A DNA stretch of 16,332 nt from Chloroflexota bacterium (GCA_003694775.1 RFJV01000041.1:1-16332), one strand, 5' to 3'. Counted from the stretch's first letter, positions 6,733 to 13,606 are shown. The notes: generated by a model not told the origin, from the sequence alone. Numbers and translations are program-made.

Positions 6733-8211
6733 GTGAGCAAGTTAATTGACCTGACCGTTTTGCCGGACCGGTTGGAGCGCGCGGTGCAGAGGGCGCGGGA
6801 GCGCAACATCATCATCCCCACCTTCAAGCAACAGCGCAATCCGGCCCTGATTCCGGATAAAATTGTGGAAAAACTGAAGAACGTGGGTCTGTGGGACCTG
6901 AACCCGCTGAACCTGTTCCGCATCACCTGGCACAACGAGCCGGTTCCTTTTGGCGGCGGCTTTGGGCCGGTCAACTTCCTGGAGTTCCCCAAAGAACTGA
7001 CCGGCGTGGAAGCCCGTATTCTGGCCCCGATTGGCAAATGGTTCCCCACCGGCGCGCACAAGGTGGGCGCGGCCTTTGGTTGTCTGGTGCCGCGGCTGGT
7101 CACCGGCCAGTTCGACCCGACCACCCAGAAGGCTGTCTGGCCCTCCACCGGCAACTACTGCCGCGGCGGCGCGTACGACTCCAACCTGCTCGGCTGTGAG
7201 TCCATCGCCATTCTGCCGGAAGGGATGAGCAAGGAGCGGTTCGAGTGGCTGGCTTCCGTCGCCGGCGAAATCATCAAGACCCCCGGCTCGGAAAGCAATG
7301 TCAAGGAAATCTTCGATAAGTGCTGGGAACTGCGCGAATCCGGTGAAGACCTGTTCATCTTCAACCAGTTTGAAGAGTTCGGCAACTACCTGTGGCACTA
7401 CGAAGTCACCGGCCCGGCGATGGCCGAAATCCTGGAGCAGGTGATGGGGCCGCGCGATAACTACCGCGGCGCGGTCTACTCCACCGGCTCTGCCGGCACC
7501 ATCGCCAGCGGCGACTACCTGAAAGACCAGTTCCCCACCAGCAAAATCGGGGCCAGCGAAGCCCTGCAGTGCCCCACCCTTCTGCAGAACGGCTTCGGCG
7601 CGCACCGCATTGAGGGTATTGGCGACAAGCACGTGCCCTGGATTCACAACGTCAAGAACACCGACATCGTGATGGCTATCGACGACGAAACACCGATGAG
7701 CCTCATCCGCCTGTTCAACGAGCCGGCGGGCAAGCAGTACCTGGTCAAACAGGGTGTGCCGGAGGCGCTGGTCGACAACCTGGATTTGCTGGGCATCTCC
7801 GGCGTGTCGAACCTGGTTTCCGCCATCAAGTTTGCCAAATACTACGAGCTGGGCGAAAACGACATCGTGCTGACCGTCCTGACCGACTCGATGGATATGT
7901 ACCAGACCCGCCTGGCCGAGCTGACCGAAGAACGGGGCGAATTCACCGAAATGGACGCCGCGGCCACCTACCACCAGCACCTGATGGGCCTGTCCACCGA
8001 CTACGTCCAGGAGCTGACCTACGTGGACCGCAAGCGGGTGCACAACCTGAAGTACTTCACCTGGGTAGAACAGCAAGGCAAAACCTACGAAGAAATCCAG
8101 GCCCAGTGGTACGACCCCGACTACTGGACCAGCCTGCACGGGATGTCGGAAGAAATCGACGCCCTCATCGAAGAATTCAACGCCCGGACCGGATTACTCA
8201 AGAACCTGTAG
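6733..8211 (+). CDS. Large fold-type-II PLP-dependent enzyme, function unassigned
   Basis: A 492-residue protein, GTG start at 6733, 6 nt after AGGAG (6722-6726). The fold is that of the cysteine synthase/tryptophan synthase beta group: GAHKVGAA (107-114; Lys110 is the probable PLP lysine), PSTGNYCRGGA (137-147; Asn and Gly loop), STGSAGTIASGDYL (250-263), HRIEGIGDKHVP (291-302), and LTDSMDMY (382-389). NQFEEFGNYLWHY (211-223) is a conspicuous segment that I do not associate with ordinary cysteine synthase. The protein is over 100 residues longer than cysteine synthases; the extra length is at both ends. It is not recognisably YgeX (diaminopropionate ammonia-lyase), though it occupies the equivalent role in this operon. 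Likely reactions are beta-elimination or beta-replacement on a 3-substituted amino acid. It is the last gene before the terminator at 8268. Confidence 0.8.
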   Translation: MSKLIDLTVLPDRLERAVQRARERNIIIPTFKQQRNPALIPDKIVEKLKNVGLWDLNPLNLFRITWHNEPVPFGGGFGPVNFLEFPKELTGVEARILAPIGKWFPTGAHKVGAAFGCLVPRLVTGQFDPTTQKAVWPSTGNYCRGGAYDSNLLGCESIAILPEGMSKERFEWLASVAGEIIKTPGSESNVKEIFDKCWELRESGEDLFIFNQFEEFGNYLWHYEVTGPAMAEILEQVMGPRDNYRGAVYSTGSAGTIASGDYLKDQFPTSKIGASEALQCPTLLQNGFGAHRIEGIGDKHVPWIHNVKNTDIVMAIDDETPMSLIRLFNEPAGKQYLVKQGVPEALVDNLDLLGISGVSNLVSAIKFAKYYELGENDIVLTVLTDSMDMYQTRLAELTEERGEFTEMDAAATYHQHLMGLSTDYVQELTYVDRKRVHNLKYFTWVEQQGKTYEEIQAQWYDPDYWTSLHGMSEEIDALIEEFNARTGLLKNL

Positions 8212-8228
8212 CTTCATCACCCTCCTCC

Positions 8229-8265
8229 TTGAGCCGGGTGAAGGCTCAACGGCGCGCCTTCACCC
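8229..8265 (+). other. Two mutually exclusive hairpins after the operon stop codon
   Basis: TTGAGCC (8229-8235) pairs with GGCTCAA (8243-8249), while GGGTGAAGG (8236-8244) pairs with CCTTCACCC (8257-8265). The two stems share 8243-8244 and the second needs the loop of the first, so only one can form at a time. They sit between the last stop codon and the terminator. Confidence 0.6.
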
Positions 8266-8267
8266 TC

Positions 8268-8308
8268 AGAACACCGGGCAGGCGTAATCGTCTGCCCGGT
8301 GTTCTTTC
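8268..8308 (+). terminator. Rho-independent terminator of the carbamoyltransferase/PLP operon
   Basis: AGAACACCGGGCAG (8268-8281) pairs perfectly with 8292-8305 around a 10-nt loop. The 3' side continues as TTT and is pyrimidine-rich. The T-run is short, but a GC-rich 14-bp stem 56 nt after the stop codon is good support. Confidence 0.8.
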
Positions 8309-8316
8309 CTGCCTGC

Positions 8317-8345
8317 TTGCCCACCGGGCCGGATGAAATTATAAT
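8317..8345 (+). promoter_or_regulatory. Promoter of the sirtuin/DUF89 pair
   Basis: TTGCCC (8317-8322) and a perfect TATAAT (8340-8345) are 17 bp apart, just past the operon terminator. Transcription would begin near 8352, about 63 nt before the chosen sirtuin start. Confidence 0.7.
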
Positions 8346-8414
8346 GACTCACCGCAGATGTTCAGGTGCGGCACACTTATGCGAATCATCGACGATGGAG
8401 ATACCCTGCCCGCG

Positions 8415-9170
8415 ATGGATGCATTGACCATTCCCACCGACCTTGTATCAGCGGTCAAAACTGCCCGCCATATTGCCGTGCTGACCGGCGCGGGCGTGTC
8501 CGCAGAAAGCGGCGTGCCCACCTTTCGCGACGCGCAAACCGGTCTCTGGGCCAGATACAGCCCGGAGGAGCTGGCAACACCCCAGGCCTTCCGGCGCAAT
8601 CCCCGGCTGGTGTGGGAGTGGTACGAGTGGCGGCGCAGGCTGGTGGCCCAGGCCCAACCGAACCCGGCCCACCTGGCACTGGTGCAGTTGGAGCAGATAG
8701 TCCCTCGCTTGACCCTCATCACCCAGAACGTGGACGGTCTGCACCGGCGGGCCGGCAGTCGAAATGTGGTAGAACTGCACGGCAGCATCACCCGCACCAT
8801 CTGCTTTGACGACCGGCAGGTGGTTGAATCCTGGGCCGACACCGGCGATGTCCCGCCCCGTTGCCCCCGGTGCGGCGGCCTTCTGCGCCCGGATGTGGTC
8901 TGGTTTGGGGAATCTTTGCCGCCAGACGCCTTGCAGACCGCCTTTGCCGCCGCAGAACAGTGCGACCTGTTCTTTTCCGTCGGTACATCAACCGTAGTCC
9001 AGCCCGCGGCCTCCCTGCCGTTTACGGCCCTGCAGGCCGGCGTTCCGGTGGTGGAAATCAACCCCCAGGAGACACCGCTCACCCCCTACGCCCGCTGGAC
9101 GCTGACCGGTCCGGCCGGAAAAGTTCTGCCCGCCCTGCTCCGGCACGTCACCAGTGAGGGAAAAATCTAA
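8415..9170 (+). CDS. Sir2-family NAD-dependent protein deacylase
   Basis: A 251-residue sirtuin that removes acyl groups from lysines using NAD+, giving nicotinamide and O-acyl-ADP-ribose. Motifs: GAGVSAESGVPTFRD (25-39), TQNVDGLHRRAG (103-114), catalytic His122 in LHG, RPDVVWFGE (158-166), GTSTVVQPA (190-198), VVEINPQET (212-220). ATG 8415 is preferred because it gives the usual short N-terminus, with GGAG at 8397-8400 rather far upstream; in-frame ATGs at 8379 and 8358 are alternatives. The zinc module is incomplete: Cys150 and Cys153 (CPRC) are present, but the first pair has only Cys130, followed by FDD, so an Asp may serve as fourth ligand. The DUF89 gene follows in the same direction. 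The protein target is unknown. Confidence 0.9.
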   Translation: MDALTIPTDLVSAVKTARHIAVLTGAGVSAESGVPTFRDAQTGLWARYSPEELATPQAFRRNPRLVWEWYEWRRRLVAQAQPNPAHLALVQLEQIVPRLTLITQNVDGLHRRAGSRNVVELHGSITRTICFDDRQVVESWADTGDVPPRCPRCGGLLRPDVVWFGESLPPDALQTAFAAAEQCDLFFSVGTSTVVQPAASLPFTALQAGVPVVEINPQETPLTPYARWTLTGPAGKVLPALLRHVTSEGKI

Positions 9171-9209
9171 TGGTGAACAGATTACCTTTCCGCCTGCCGT
9201 CTACTGCCT

Positions 9210-9258
9210 GCAACCTGGCTACCTTGCTACTTTGCAACCCTGCTACCTTGCTACTTTG
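9210..9258 (+). repeat. Two 24-nt direct repeats built of octamers
   Basis: Positions 9211-9234 and 9235-9258 are direct repeats differing at two bases. They resolve into six 8-nt units (9210-9257) of form GCTACYTT or GCAACCYK. The repeat fills most of the sirtuin-DUF89 gap and ends 4 nt before the CCAGGAG ribosome-binding site. It is the same kind of structure as in the upstream operon, with an unrelated unit sequence. Confidence 0.88.
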
Positions 9259-9277
9259 ACCCAGGAGACTATACCCA

Positions 9278-10552
9278 ATGGCACGAATCTACAGACGTTT
9301 CAATATCGACAACCCGCCGCCGCCCATCATGACCAGCGACCCGGACTCCTTTGCCTATAAAACAATGACCACCCGCATCCCGCAGGTGGTGCAGAATGTC
9401 ATTGCCGACCACCGGGACACGTATCCCGCCCGGTTCATCGAGGCTTTGCAGGAACTGCACGATGAGATTGTGGAAAACCGTCCGGTGGCCCCTCTGTACT
9501 CCACCGCCCCGGATGAAGAAGACTGGCGCACTGTCTGGTCGAAATACCAGAACCGGACCTGGCTGGACATCCCCTGGTTTTTTGCCGAAGCCTACTTTTA
9601 CCGCCGCCTGCTGGAAGCGGTCAATTACTTTGGCGATGACGAATGGGCCGGGGTAGACCCGTACCTGCCCCGCAAGCAAGCCGAACTGGCCGGCCCCGCC
9701 CCCTGGCAGATGCTTGAGGCCGCGCTGGAGGCCACCGGCGAAGATTCCCCGCACCGGCTGTACCCCCTGCTGAACTACGCCGTCTGGGGCAACCGGGTTG
9801 ACCTGAGCTACACCCAGGTAACGGAGCAAACCGGCCGCGATATTGTCCTGGAGAATGAAGCCGGCAATCTGATTGTCGACGAATCTGACGAGGCGGTGCA
9901 ATATCTGGAGGAACTGCAGGACGATAACCTGGACGCGCTAGACCTGGGCGAACGGGGCGAAAGCATCCAGATTCTGTGCGATAACGCCGGCGCGGAACTG
10001 CTGACCGACCTGGCCCTGGCCGATTTCTTCCTGCGCGGCAGTTGGGCCGATATGGTCATCCTGCACGTCAAGGCTTACCCCACGTTTGTGTCCGATGCCA
10101 CCGTGGCCGATGTGCAGATGAGCCTGGAGGCCCTGGCCGGCCGCTCCTCCCCCTGGCTCAAATCGCTGGGCGACCGTCTGCGGGCATTCAAACGGCAGGG
10201 CCGCCTGCTCATCCAGGCCGACAGCTTCTGGAACAGCGCCCATTTCTTCTGGGAACTGCCTCCTACCCTGACTGCAGAACTGGGCCGGGCGGGGCTGGTC
10301 ATCATCAAGGGAGATGCCAACTACCGCCGTCTGCTGGGCGACAGCCGGGTCTGGGACCCCACCACCCCCCTGTTCCAAGCCGCGCTCTATTTCCCGGCTC
10401 CGTTCCTGGTCCTGCGCACAATGAAATCGGACCCCATCGTGGGCCTGCCGCCGGGAAAAGCGGAGCAGTTAGACGCGCAGGACCCCCACTGGCGCGTCAA
10501 CGGCCAGCGCGGAGTCATTCAGTTTTGCGATGAGATAATGGAGGAGTTGTAA
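9278..10552 (+). CDS. DUF89/ARMT1-type metal-dependent phosphatase
   Basis: A 424-residue protein of the DUF89 damage-control phosphatase family, ARMT1-like branch. Members remove phosphate from reactive or unwanted sugar phosphates such as fructose 1-phosphate with a divalent metal. Features: N-terminal helical part with FAYKTMTTRIPQV (25-37) and NRTWLDIPWFFAEAYFYRR (91-109), LLNYAVWGNRVDLSY (168-182), the metal-site segment ILCDNAGAELLTDLALADF (231-249), HVKAYPTFVSDATVADV (264-280), IIKGDANYRRLLGD (337-350) with the second conserved Asp, and LRTMKSDPIVGL (375-386). ATG 9278 follows CAGGAG. The length is normal for the family. It is probably cotranscribed with the sirtuin, both possibly serving cell maintenance. 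The natural substrate cannot be read from sequence. Its stop codon lies 16 bp from that of the convergent gene. Confidence 0.88.
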   Translation: MARIYRRFNIDNPPPPIMTSDPDSFAYKTMTTRIPQVVQNVIADHRDTYPARFIEALQELHDEIVENRPVAPLYSTAPDEEDWRTVWSKYQNRTWLDIPWFFAEAYFYRRLLEAVNYFGDDEWAGVDPYLPRKQAELAGPAPWQMLEAALEATGEDSPHRLYPLLNYAVWGNRVDLSYTQVTEQTGRDIVLENEAGNLIVDESDEAVQYLEELQDDNLDALDLGERGESIQILCDNAGAELLTDLALADFFLRGSWADMVILHVKAYPTFVSDATVADVQMSLEALAGRSSPWLKSLGDRLRAFKRQGRLLIQADSFWNSAHFFWELPPTLTAELGRAGLVIIKGDANYRRLLGDSRVWDPTTPLFQAALYFPAPFLVLRTMKSDPIVGLPPGKAEQLDAQDPHWRVNGQRGVIQFCDEIMEEL

Positions 10553-10568
10553 GCCCGGCAACCGGCGT

Positions 10569-11729
10569 TTATCGCTCCGCCGCCCGCCCCCTTTCCCGGA
10601 GCTGGGTGGACGAAATATCCACCCGGAAACGGTCTTCCGGAATTTCATCAAACAGGTCCCGCACCGATTCCGGTAAAGGCACGTCCTTCAGGGTGATGAA
10701 CCGGCCATCCCGCACCCGTCCGGCCACCAGAAAGCGACAGCCGGCGGCGCGGATGGTCTGAAATGAGGCCAGCATTTCTGCCGGACTGTTGTGGTAAAAG
10801 CGTGGCTGAACCAGCCGCTCCACCGTATCCACCCCCAAAATAAAGACACTGTGCGGAAAAATCTGGGCCTTCTGGCTGAACAGGGGCAGGCGGGTCAAAA
10901 TTACCGGCGCGTAGCCGGCAAACTGGGCCGTTCGCCGGCGGGCTTCCTGCGGCGAGATGGGGGCCTTGTCGGCATTGATGAGGGGCAGTTCAAAGTACAC
11001 TTCCTGCCCCAGCAAATCCCCGGCCACACGGGCTAACAGGCGGTGTCCATCGTGAAGCGGATTGAATGCGCCGGACAGCAACGCCAACCCCGGCCACGTC
11101 TCGCCGACCACCTCCCGGCCATCGGGCAGAACCGCCACCCAGGCCATATCACCGGCCAGCAAACGCACCAGCAGGTCGGTGGGCTGGAAAGCTTCCCGTA
11201 ACTGCTCGCCGGGCAGAAGAGGCAAAGGGGGCAGGTTCTCCAGGCCGCAGGTCGAAGCCACTGCCCGCACAATCAGCAAACTGACCAGCTCCTCCTCCTG
11301 CTGGCGGGTCCGTGCCCCTTTGGTCAATGTCAGAGAAACGGTAGCCAGGCCCCGCTCGTCGCAGGCCGTCACGCAACAGCGATGGTCGCCCCACTTCAGC
11401 CGGTCGGTGGCGATGGTGGCGGTACAGCCGATACCGGCCACGGGTGTGCCTTCGGGGGCAAGCTGGCCGGCCCGGATGTAGGCGCGGGTGGCCAGGCCGC
11501 GGGCCACTTCGGCAGAGGTAAACCGCTCCGGAGAAAAACCAACGGCTTCAATGAGTGAAGCCGCGGCGTAATGGTCTACCGCCTCCAGGATGGTGCGCGA
11601 CGACCCGCCGATGCTGTGGAGCCAGGCCAGCGCCTGCGCCCCCGCGCCGGCAAATTCCAGCACCACCATCCGGGGCGTCTGGTGGATGGCCGTAATCAGG
11701 TCGGCCAGTTGGGGGTCAGGCAGGCTCAT
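10569..11729 (-). CDS. CinA-like domain fused to a NadD-type nucleotidyltransferase
   Basis: A 386-residue two-domain protein. Residues 10-165 resemble the CinA C-terminal (PncC, NMN deamidase) fold, with GGSSRTILEAVDHYAA (41-56), but the catalytic ESCTGG of PncC reads EFAGAG (25-30), so the nucleophilic Ser is missing and the domain may be inactive or repurposed. Residues 213-386 are a HIGH-type nucleotidyltransferase: LLSGAFNPLHDGH (217-229) and ISSTQLR (372-378) match the HxGH and ISSTxxR motifs of NadD and PanC-like enzymes, with ILGVDTVERL between them. The likely role is nucleotide transfer in NAD-type cofactor metabolism, but the substrate is uncertain. A similar domain pair is, from memory, found in plant nucleotidyltransferase-superfamily proteins. 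Its ATG overlaps the stop of the upstream zinc ribbon gene (ATGA), so the two are translationally coupled. Confidence 0.82.
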   Translation of the reverse strand: MSLPDPQLADLITAIHQTPRMVVLEFAGAGAQALAWLHSIGGSSRTILEAVDHYAAASLIEAVGFSPERFTSAEVARGLATRAYIRAGQLAPEGTPVAGIGCTATIATDRLKWGDHRCCVTACDERGLATVSLTLTKGARTRQQEEELVSLLIVRAVASTCGLENLPPLPLLPGEQLREAFQPTDLLVRLLAGDMAWVAVLPDGREVVGETWPGLALLSGAFNPLHDGHRLLARVAGDLLGQEVYFELPLINADKAPISPQEARRRTAQFAGYAPVILTRLPLFSQKAQIFPHSVFILGVDTVERLVQPRFYHNSPAEMLASFQTIRAAGCRFLVAGRVRDGRFITLKDVPLPESVRDLFDEIPEDRFRVDISSTQLRERGRAAER

Positions 11730-12016
11730 TTAGCGGCAGACTCGCTGGCTTTGGCTTTTGCTTTGGCCCGTTTTTCTGCCCGTTCCTGAGCCTTCTGGGC
11801 CTCGTACTCGGCATACATCCGGTCGATTTCTTCGGCCACCTGGTCCAGTTCGGCCTGCATCGGCTTGACCGATACCTTGTTTACGGCTCGACATGCCGGG
11901 CACACGGCCTGGTAAAAAGAGGGATTATTCTTTTTTAACTTGCGCAGTTCAAAACCGACATAAACCGGGTCCAGCTCAAATCGACGGTTGCACTTAAAGC
12001 AGGTATGGGTAATCAC
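11726..12016 (-). CDS. Small zinc ribbon protein with charged C-terminal helix
   Basis: A 96-residue protein of unknown function. Residues 4-45 form a zinc ribbon, with CFKC near the N-terminus and CPAC about 34 residues later. The rest is a predicted long charged helix, probably a coiled coil, ending in an Ala/Lys/Glu-rich tail. The GTG at 12016 is chosen as start because GGAGG lies 6 nt upstream; the in-frame TTG at 12022 touches GGAGG and cannot use it. The stop codon overlaps the start of the CinA/nucleotidyltransferase gene in ATGA. It may be a partner or nucleic-acid-binding adaptor of that protein; nothing in the sequence decides this. Confidence 0.75.
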   Translation of the reverse strand: MITHTCFKCNRRFELDPVYVGFELRKLKKNNPSFYQAVCPACRAVNKVSVKPMQAELDQVAEEIDRMYAEYEAQKAQERAEKRAKAKAKASESAAK

Positions 12017-12063
12017 AGTCAACCTCCAGGGTTTGGAATTTACCGCCGCCTGTTCCTGCCGGT

Positions 12064-12092
12064 ATTGTACTTGAGCCAGGGCCTGCCGTCAA
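12064..12092 (-). promoter_or_regulatory. Promoter of the zinc ribbon/nucleotidyltransferase operon
   Basis: On the minus strand TTGACG (12092-12087) and TACAAT (12069-12064) are 17 bp apart. Transcription would start near 12057, about 40 nt before the GTG at 12016. It lies back to back with the sodN promoter. Confidence 0.7.
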
Positions 12093-12123
12093 TTAGTCCG
12101 GCAGTTTACCGCACCAGATTTCC

Positions 12124-12152
12124 TTGACAAGCCGCGCGGCGCTGTTTATAAT
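12124..12152 (+). promoter_or_regulatory. Perfect sigma70-type promoter of sodN, with palindromic spacer
   Basis: TTGACA (12124-12129) and TATAAT (12147-12152) with exactly 17 bp between are both full consensus. The spacer contains GCCGCGCGGC (12131-12140), a perfect 10-bp palindrome, suitable as a repressor site between the boxes. This would be a very strong promoter unless repressed. Confidence 0.85.
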
Positions 12153-12327
12153 ACCTTTGGTTTGTTCACCTTCACCGCTTCACCGCCACGCCATGCTGCA
12201 TCTTTAATCGAGGAGGAGCTGTATCGGCCATATTCCATCTTCTGCAATCCACTTCAACCTTCTGGTAAACTGTGCTGTTCCGTTAAAAATCCACAAAATT
12301 TAATAGCTTGAAAGGGGTAATGAGACC
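12153..12327 (+). other. Long sodN leader, about 165 nt, no gene
   Basis: No credible protein fits here. The gap between the flanking genes (12017-12327) holds two back-to-back promoters and this leader. It contains a strong Shine-Dalgarno-like GAGGAGGAG (12210-12218) with no start codon in the next 12 nt, and a four-codon ATG...TAA (12193-12207) just before it. The real sodN ribosome-binding site is AAAGGGG at 12311-12317. The 3' half is A/T-rich. I recognise no known riboswitch. Confidence 0.55.
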
Positions 12328-12804
12328 ATGGAACTGAAAAAACTGACGGCCAAAGTGAAGTCCCTTGTACCGGCAGAGGAAGTATCTGCCCACTGCGACG
12401 GCCCGTGCGGTGTGTACGACCCGGCATCGGCCCGGATTGCCGCGGAGGCGGTGCTGTCGATGACCAAGAAAATCCTGGCCCTGGAACTGCCCGACCCGAA
12501 CAACAAAGAAGCGGTCATTGCTTACCACAACACCCTGTCGCGCTACATCCAGATTAAAGAAGAGCAGGCGCACATCGCCAAAACCGAACTGCTGGTGCTG
12601 TGGACAGACTACTTCAAGCCCCAGCATCTGGAGCAGTTCCCCGACCTGCACGACACCTTCTGGAAGGCCGCCAAACTCTGCTCCGCGGTCAAGGTGGGGG
12701 TCAGCCTGGACGATGCCAACGCCCTGATGGACGCCATCAAGAAGATTCACGAGATGTTCTGGGCCACCAAGAACCGTGACGTTGCCTGGTACACCGCCAG
12801 CTAA
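12328..12804 (+). CDS. sodN: Nickel superoxide dismutase precursor
   Basis: A 158-residue cytoplasmic enzyme precursor that converts superoxide to oxygen and hydrogen peroxide. The nickel hook HCDGPCGVYDP begins at His22; after removal of the 21-residue propeptide (MELKKLTAKVKSLVPAEEVSA), His1, Cys2 and Cys6 of the mature chain bind nickel. Position 4 of the hook is Gly where many NiSODs have Leu. The rest is the expected four-helix subunit that assembles as a hexamer. ATG at 12328 lies 10 nt after AAAGGGG; the ATG at 12320 is in another frame. The overlapping downstream gene encodes the maturation protease, which confirms the assignment. Expression may be controlled at the promoter palindrome or in the leader, possibly in response to nickel; that is speculation. 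Confidence 0.97.
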   Translation: MELKKLTAKVKSLVPAEEVSAHCDGPCGVYDPASARIAAEAVLSMTKKILALELPDPNNKEAVIAYHNTLSRYIQIKEEQAHIAKTELLVLWTDYFKPQHLEQFPDLHDTFWKAAKLCSAVKVGVSLDDANALMDAIKKIHEMFWATKNRDVAWYTAS

Positions 12805-13156
12805 AGCGGCAGACCTGCCGGATATTTCGGCGGGAGAACTGCTGTTGTGGCTGTTGAGACGCCGCCGGCGACTGCGTGTCGCCGGCGCGTCGATGCACCC
12901 TCTGCTCAAACCGGGCGACGAAGTACTGTTTGACCCGTCGGCCTACCGCCGCCAGCCGCCCCGCGCCGGCGACATTGTGGTGGCCCGGCATCCCCTCCAA
13001 CCCGACCAGCTCATCATCAAGCGGGTCGCCGAAGCCCTGCCCGACGACACCTACCGCCTGGCCGGGGATAACCGCTGGGACAGCACCGACAGCCGCGCCT
13101 TTGGCCCGGTGCCGCGGCGGTTCATCCGGGGACGGGTGACCAGCCGCTTTGCCTGA
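12776..13156 (+). CDS. sodX: NiSOD maturation protease (S26 signal peptidase-like)
   Basis: A 126-residue S26-family serine protease that cuts the NiSOD propeptide to free the nickel-binding histidine. The catalytic dyad is Ser39 (GASMHPLLKPGDEV) and Lys82 (LIIKRV), and the family motif GDNRWDSTDSR is at 97-107. A Leu/Arg-rich stretch near 21-33 is too short and too charged to be a sure membrane anchor, so a cytoplasmic form is likely. The GTG start at 12776 overlaps sodN by 29 bp, so translation is probably coupled. No ATG gives a full-length alternative. This gene pair order is standard for NiSOD loci. Confidence 0.92.
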   Translation: MTLPGTPPAKAADLPDISAGELLLWLLRRRRRLRVAGASMHPLLKPGDEVLFDPSAYRRQPPRAGDIVVARHPLQPDQLIIKRVAEALPDDTYRLAGDNRWDSTDSRAFGPVPRRFIRGRVTSRFA

Positions 13157-13164
13157 AGATTTAA

Positions 13165-13193
13165 CCGGGGGTACGGCCTATGTTTACCCCCGG
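13165..13193 (+). terminator. Hairpin after sodX, weak terminator
   Basis: CCGGGGGTA (13165-13173) pairs with TACCCCCGG (13185-13193) around 11 nt, 8 nt past the stop codon. No T-run follows, so it may stabilise the message end rather than end transcription on its own. Confidence 0.5.
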
Positions 13194-13211
13194 CAAACAA
13201 AGGGAAACGTA

Positions 13212-13240
13212 TTGACAATTTCGCCAGATAGGGCTACAAT
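13212..13240 (+). promoter_or_regulatory. Promoter of the Rieske/ferredoxin pair
   Basis: TTGACA (13212-13217) and TACAAT (13235-13240) are 17 bp apart. Transcription would start near 13247, only about 15 nt before the Rieske ATG. Confidence 0.8.
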
Positions 13241-13261
13241 GAGGCCACCATTGAACTGCCA

Positions 13262-13606
13262 ATGCCTACCCGTCTGAAAGCCACAACGGTTGACCGCCTG
13301 CCCCCAGGCCGGGGAATGGAGGTCAAGCATAAAGGTTTAAACATCGCCCTGTTTAACGTTGAGGGGGAATTTTACGCCGTCAGTGGTGTATGTCCCCACA
13401 GTAAAGGGCCGCTGGCCCAGGGGCGTCTGCGCGGACGGGTAGTTACGTGCCCGTGGCACGGAGCGCAGTTTGATGTTTCCAACGGCCGGTGTTTGCGTAG
13501 ACCGGCCACCGACGACCTGTCGGTGTACCCGGTCTATGTGGTGGAAAATATCATTTATATTGAAACCCAAACAAACTCTCAGGAGGAAGCTCAATGGCAC
13601 ACGTAA
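13262..13606 (+). CDS. Rieske-type [2Fe-2S] ferredoxin
   Basis: A 114-residue soluble electron carrier. The cluster ligands are Cys44 and His46 (CPHSKGPL) and Cys63 and His66 (CPWHGAQFD), the C-x-H...C-x2-H pattern of Rieske ferredoxins, as in NirD or dioxygenase ferredoxin components. There is no signal peptide or membrane helix, so it is cytoplasmic and not a bc1-type subunit. The ATG at 13262 lacks a clear ribosome-binding site and the predicted leader is very short. It overlaps the next gene by 13 bp, so the two carriers are probably made together. No oxygenase or reductase partner is visible in the window. Its position after sodN suggests an oxidative stress or redox role, by context only. 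Confidence 0.9.
   Translation: MPTRLKATTVDRLPPGRGMEVKHKGLNIALFNVEGEFYAVSGVCPHSKGPLAQGRLRGRVVTCPWHGAQFDVSNGRCLRRPATDDLSVYPVYVVENIIYIETQTNSQEEAQWHT

Noticed and set aside
6742..8139. 465-codon open frame on the minus strand opposite the large PLP enzyme
   Set aside because: Antisense shadow of a gene with clear PLP motifs; no recognisable domain.
10553..10568. Bidirectional terminator between the convergent DUF89 and nucleotidyltransferase genes
   Set aside because: The 16-bp gap has no stem with a T-run on either strand.
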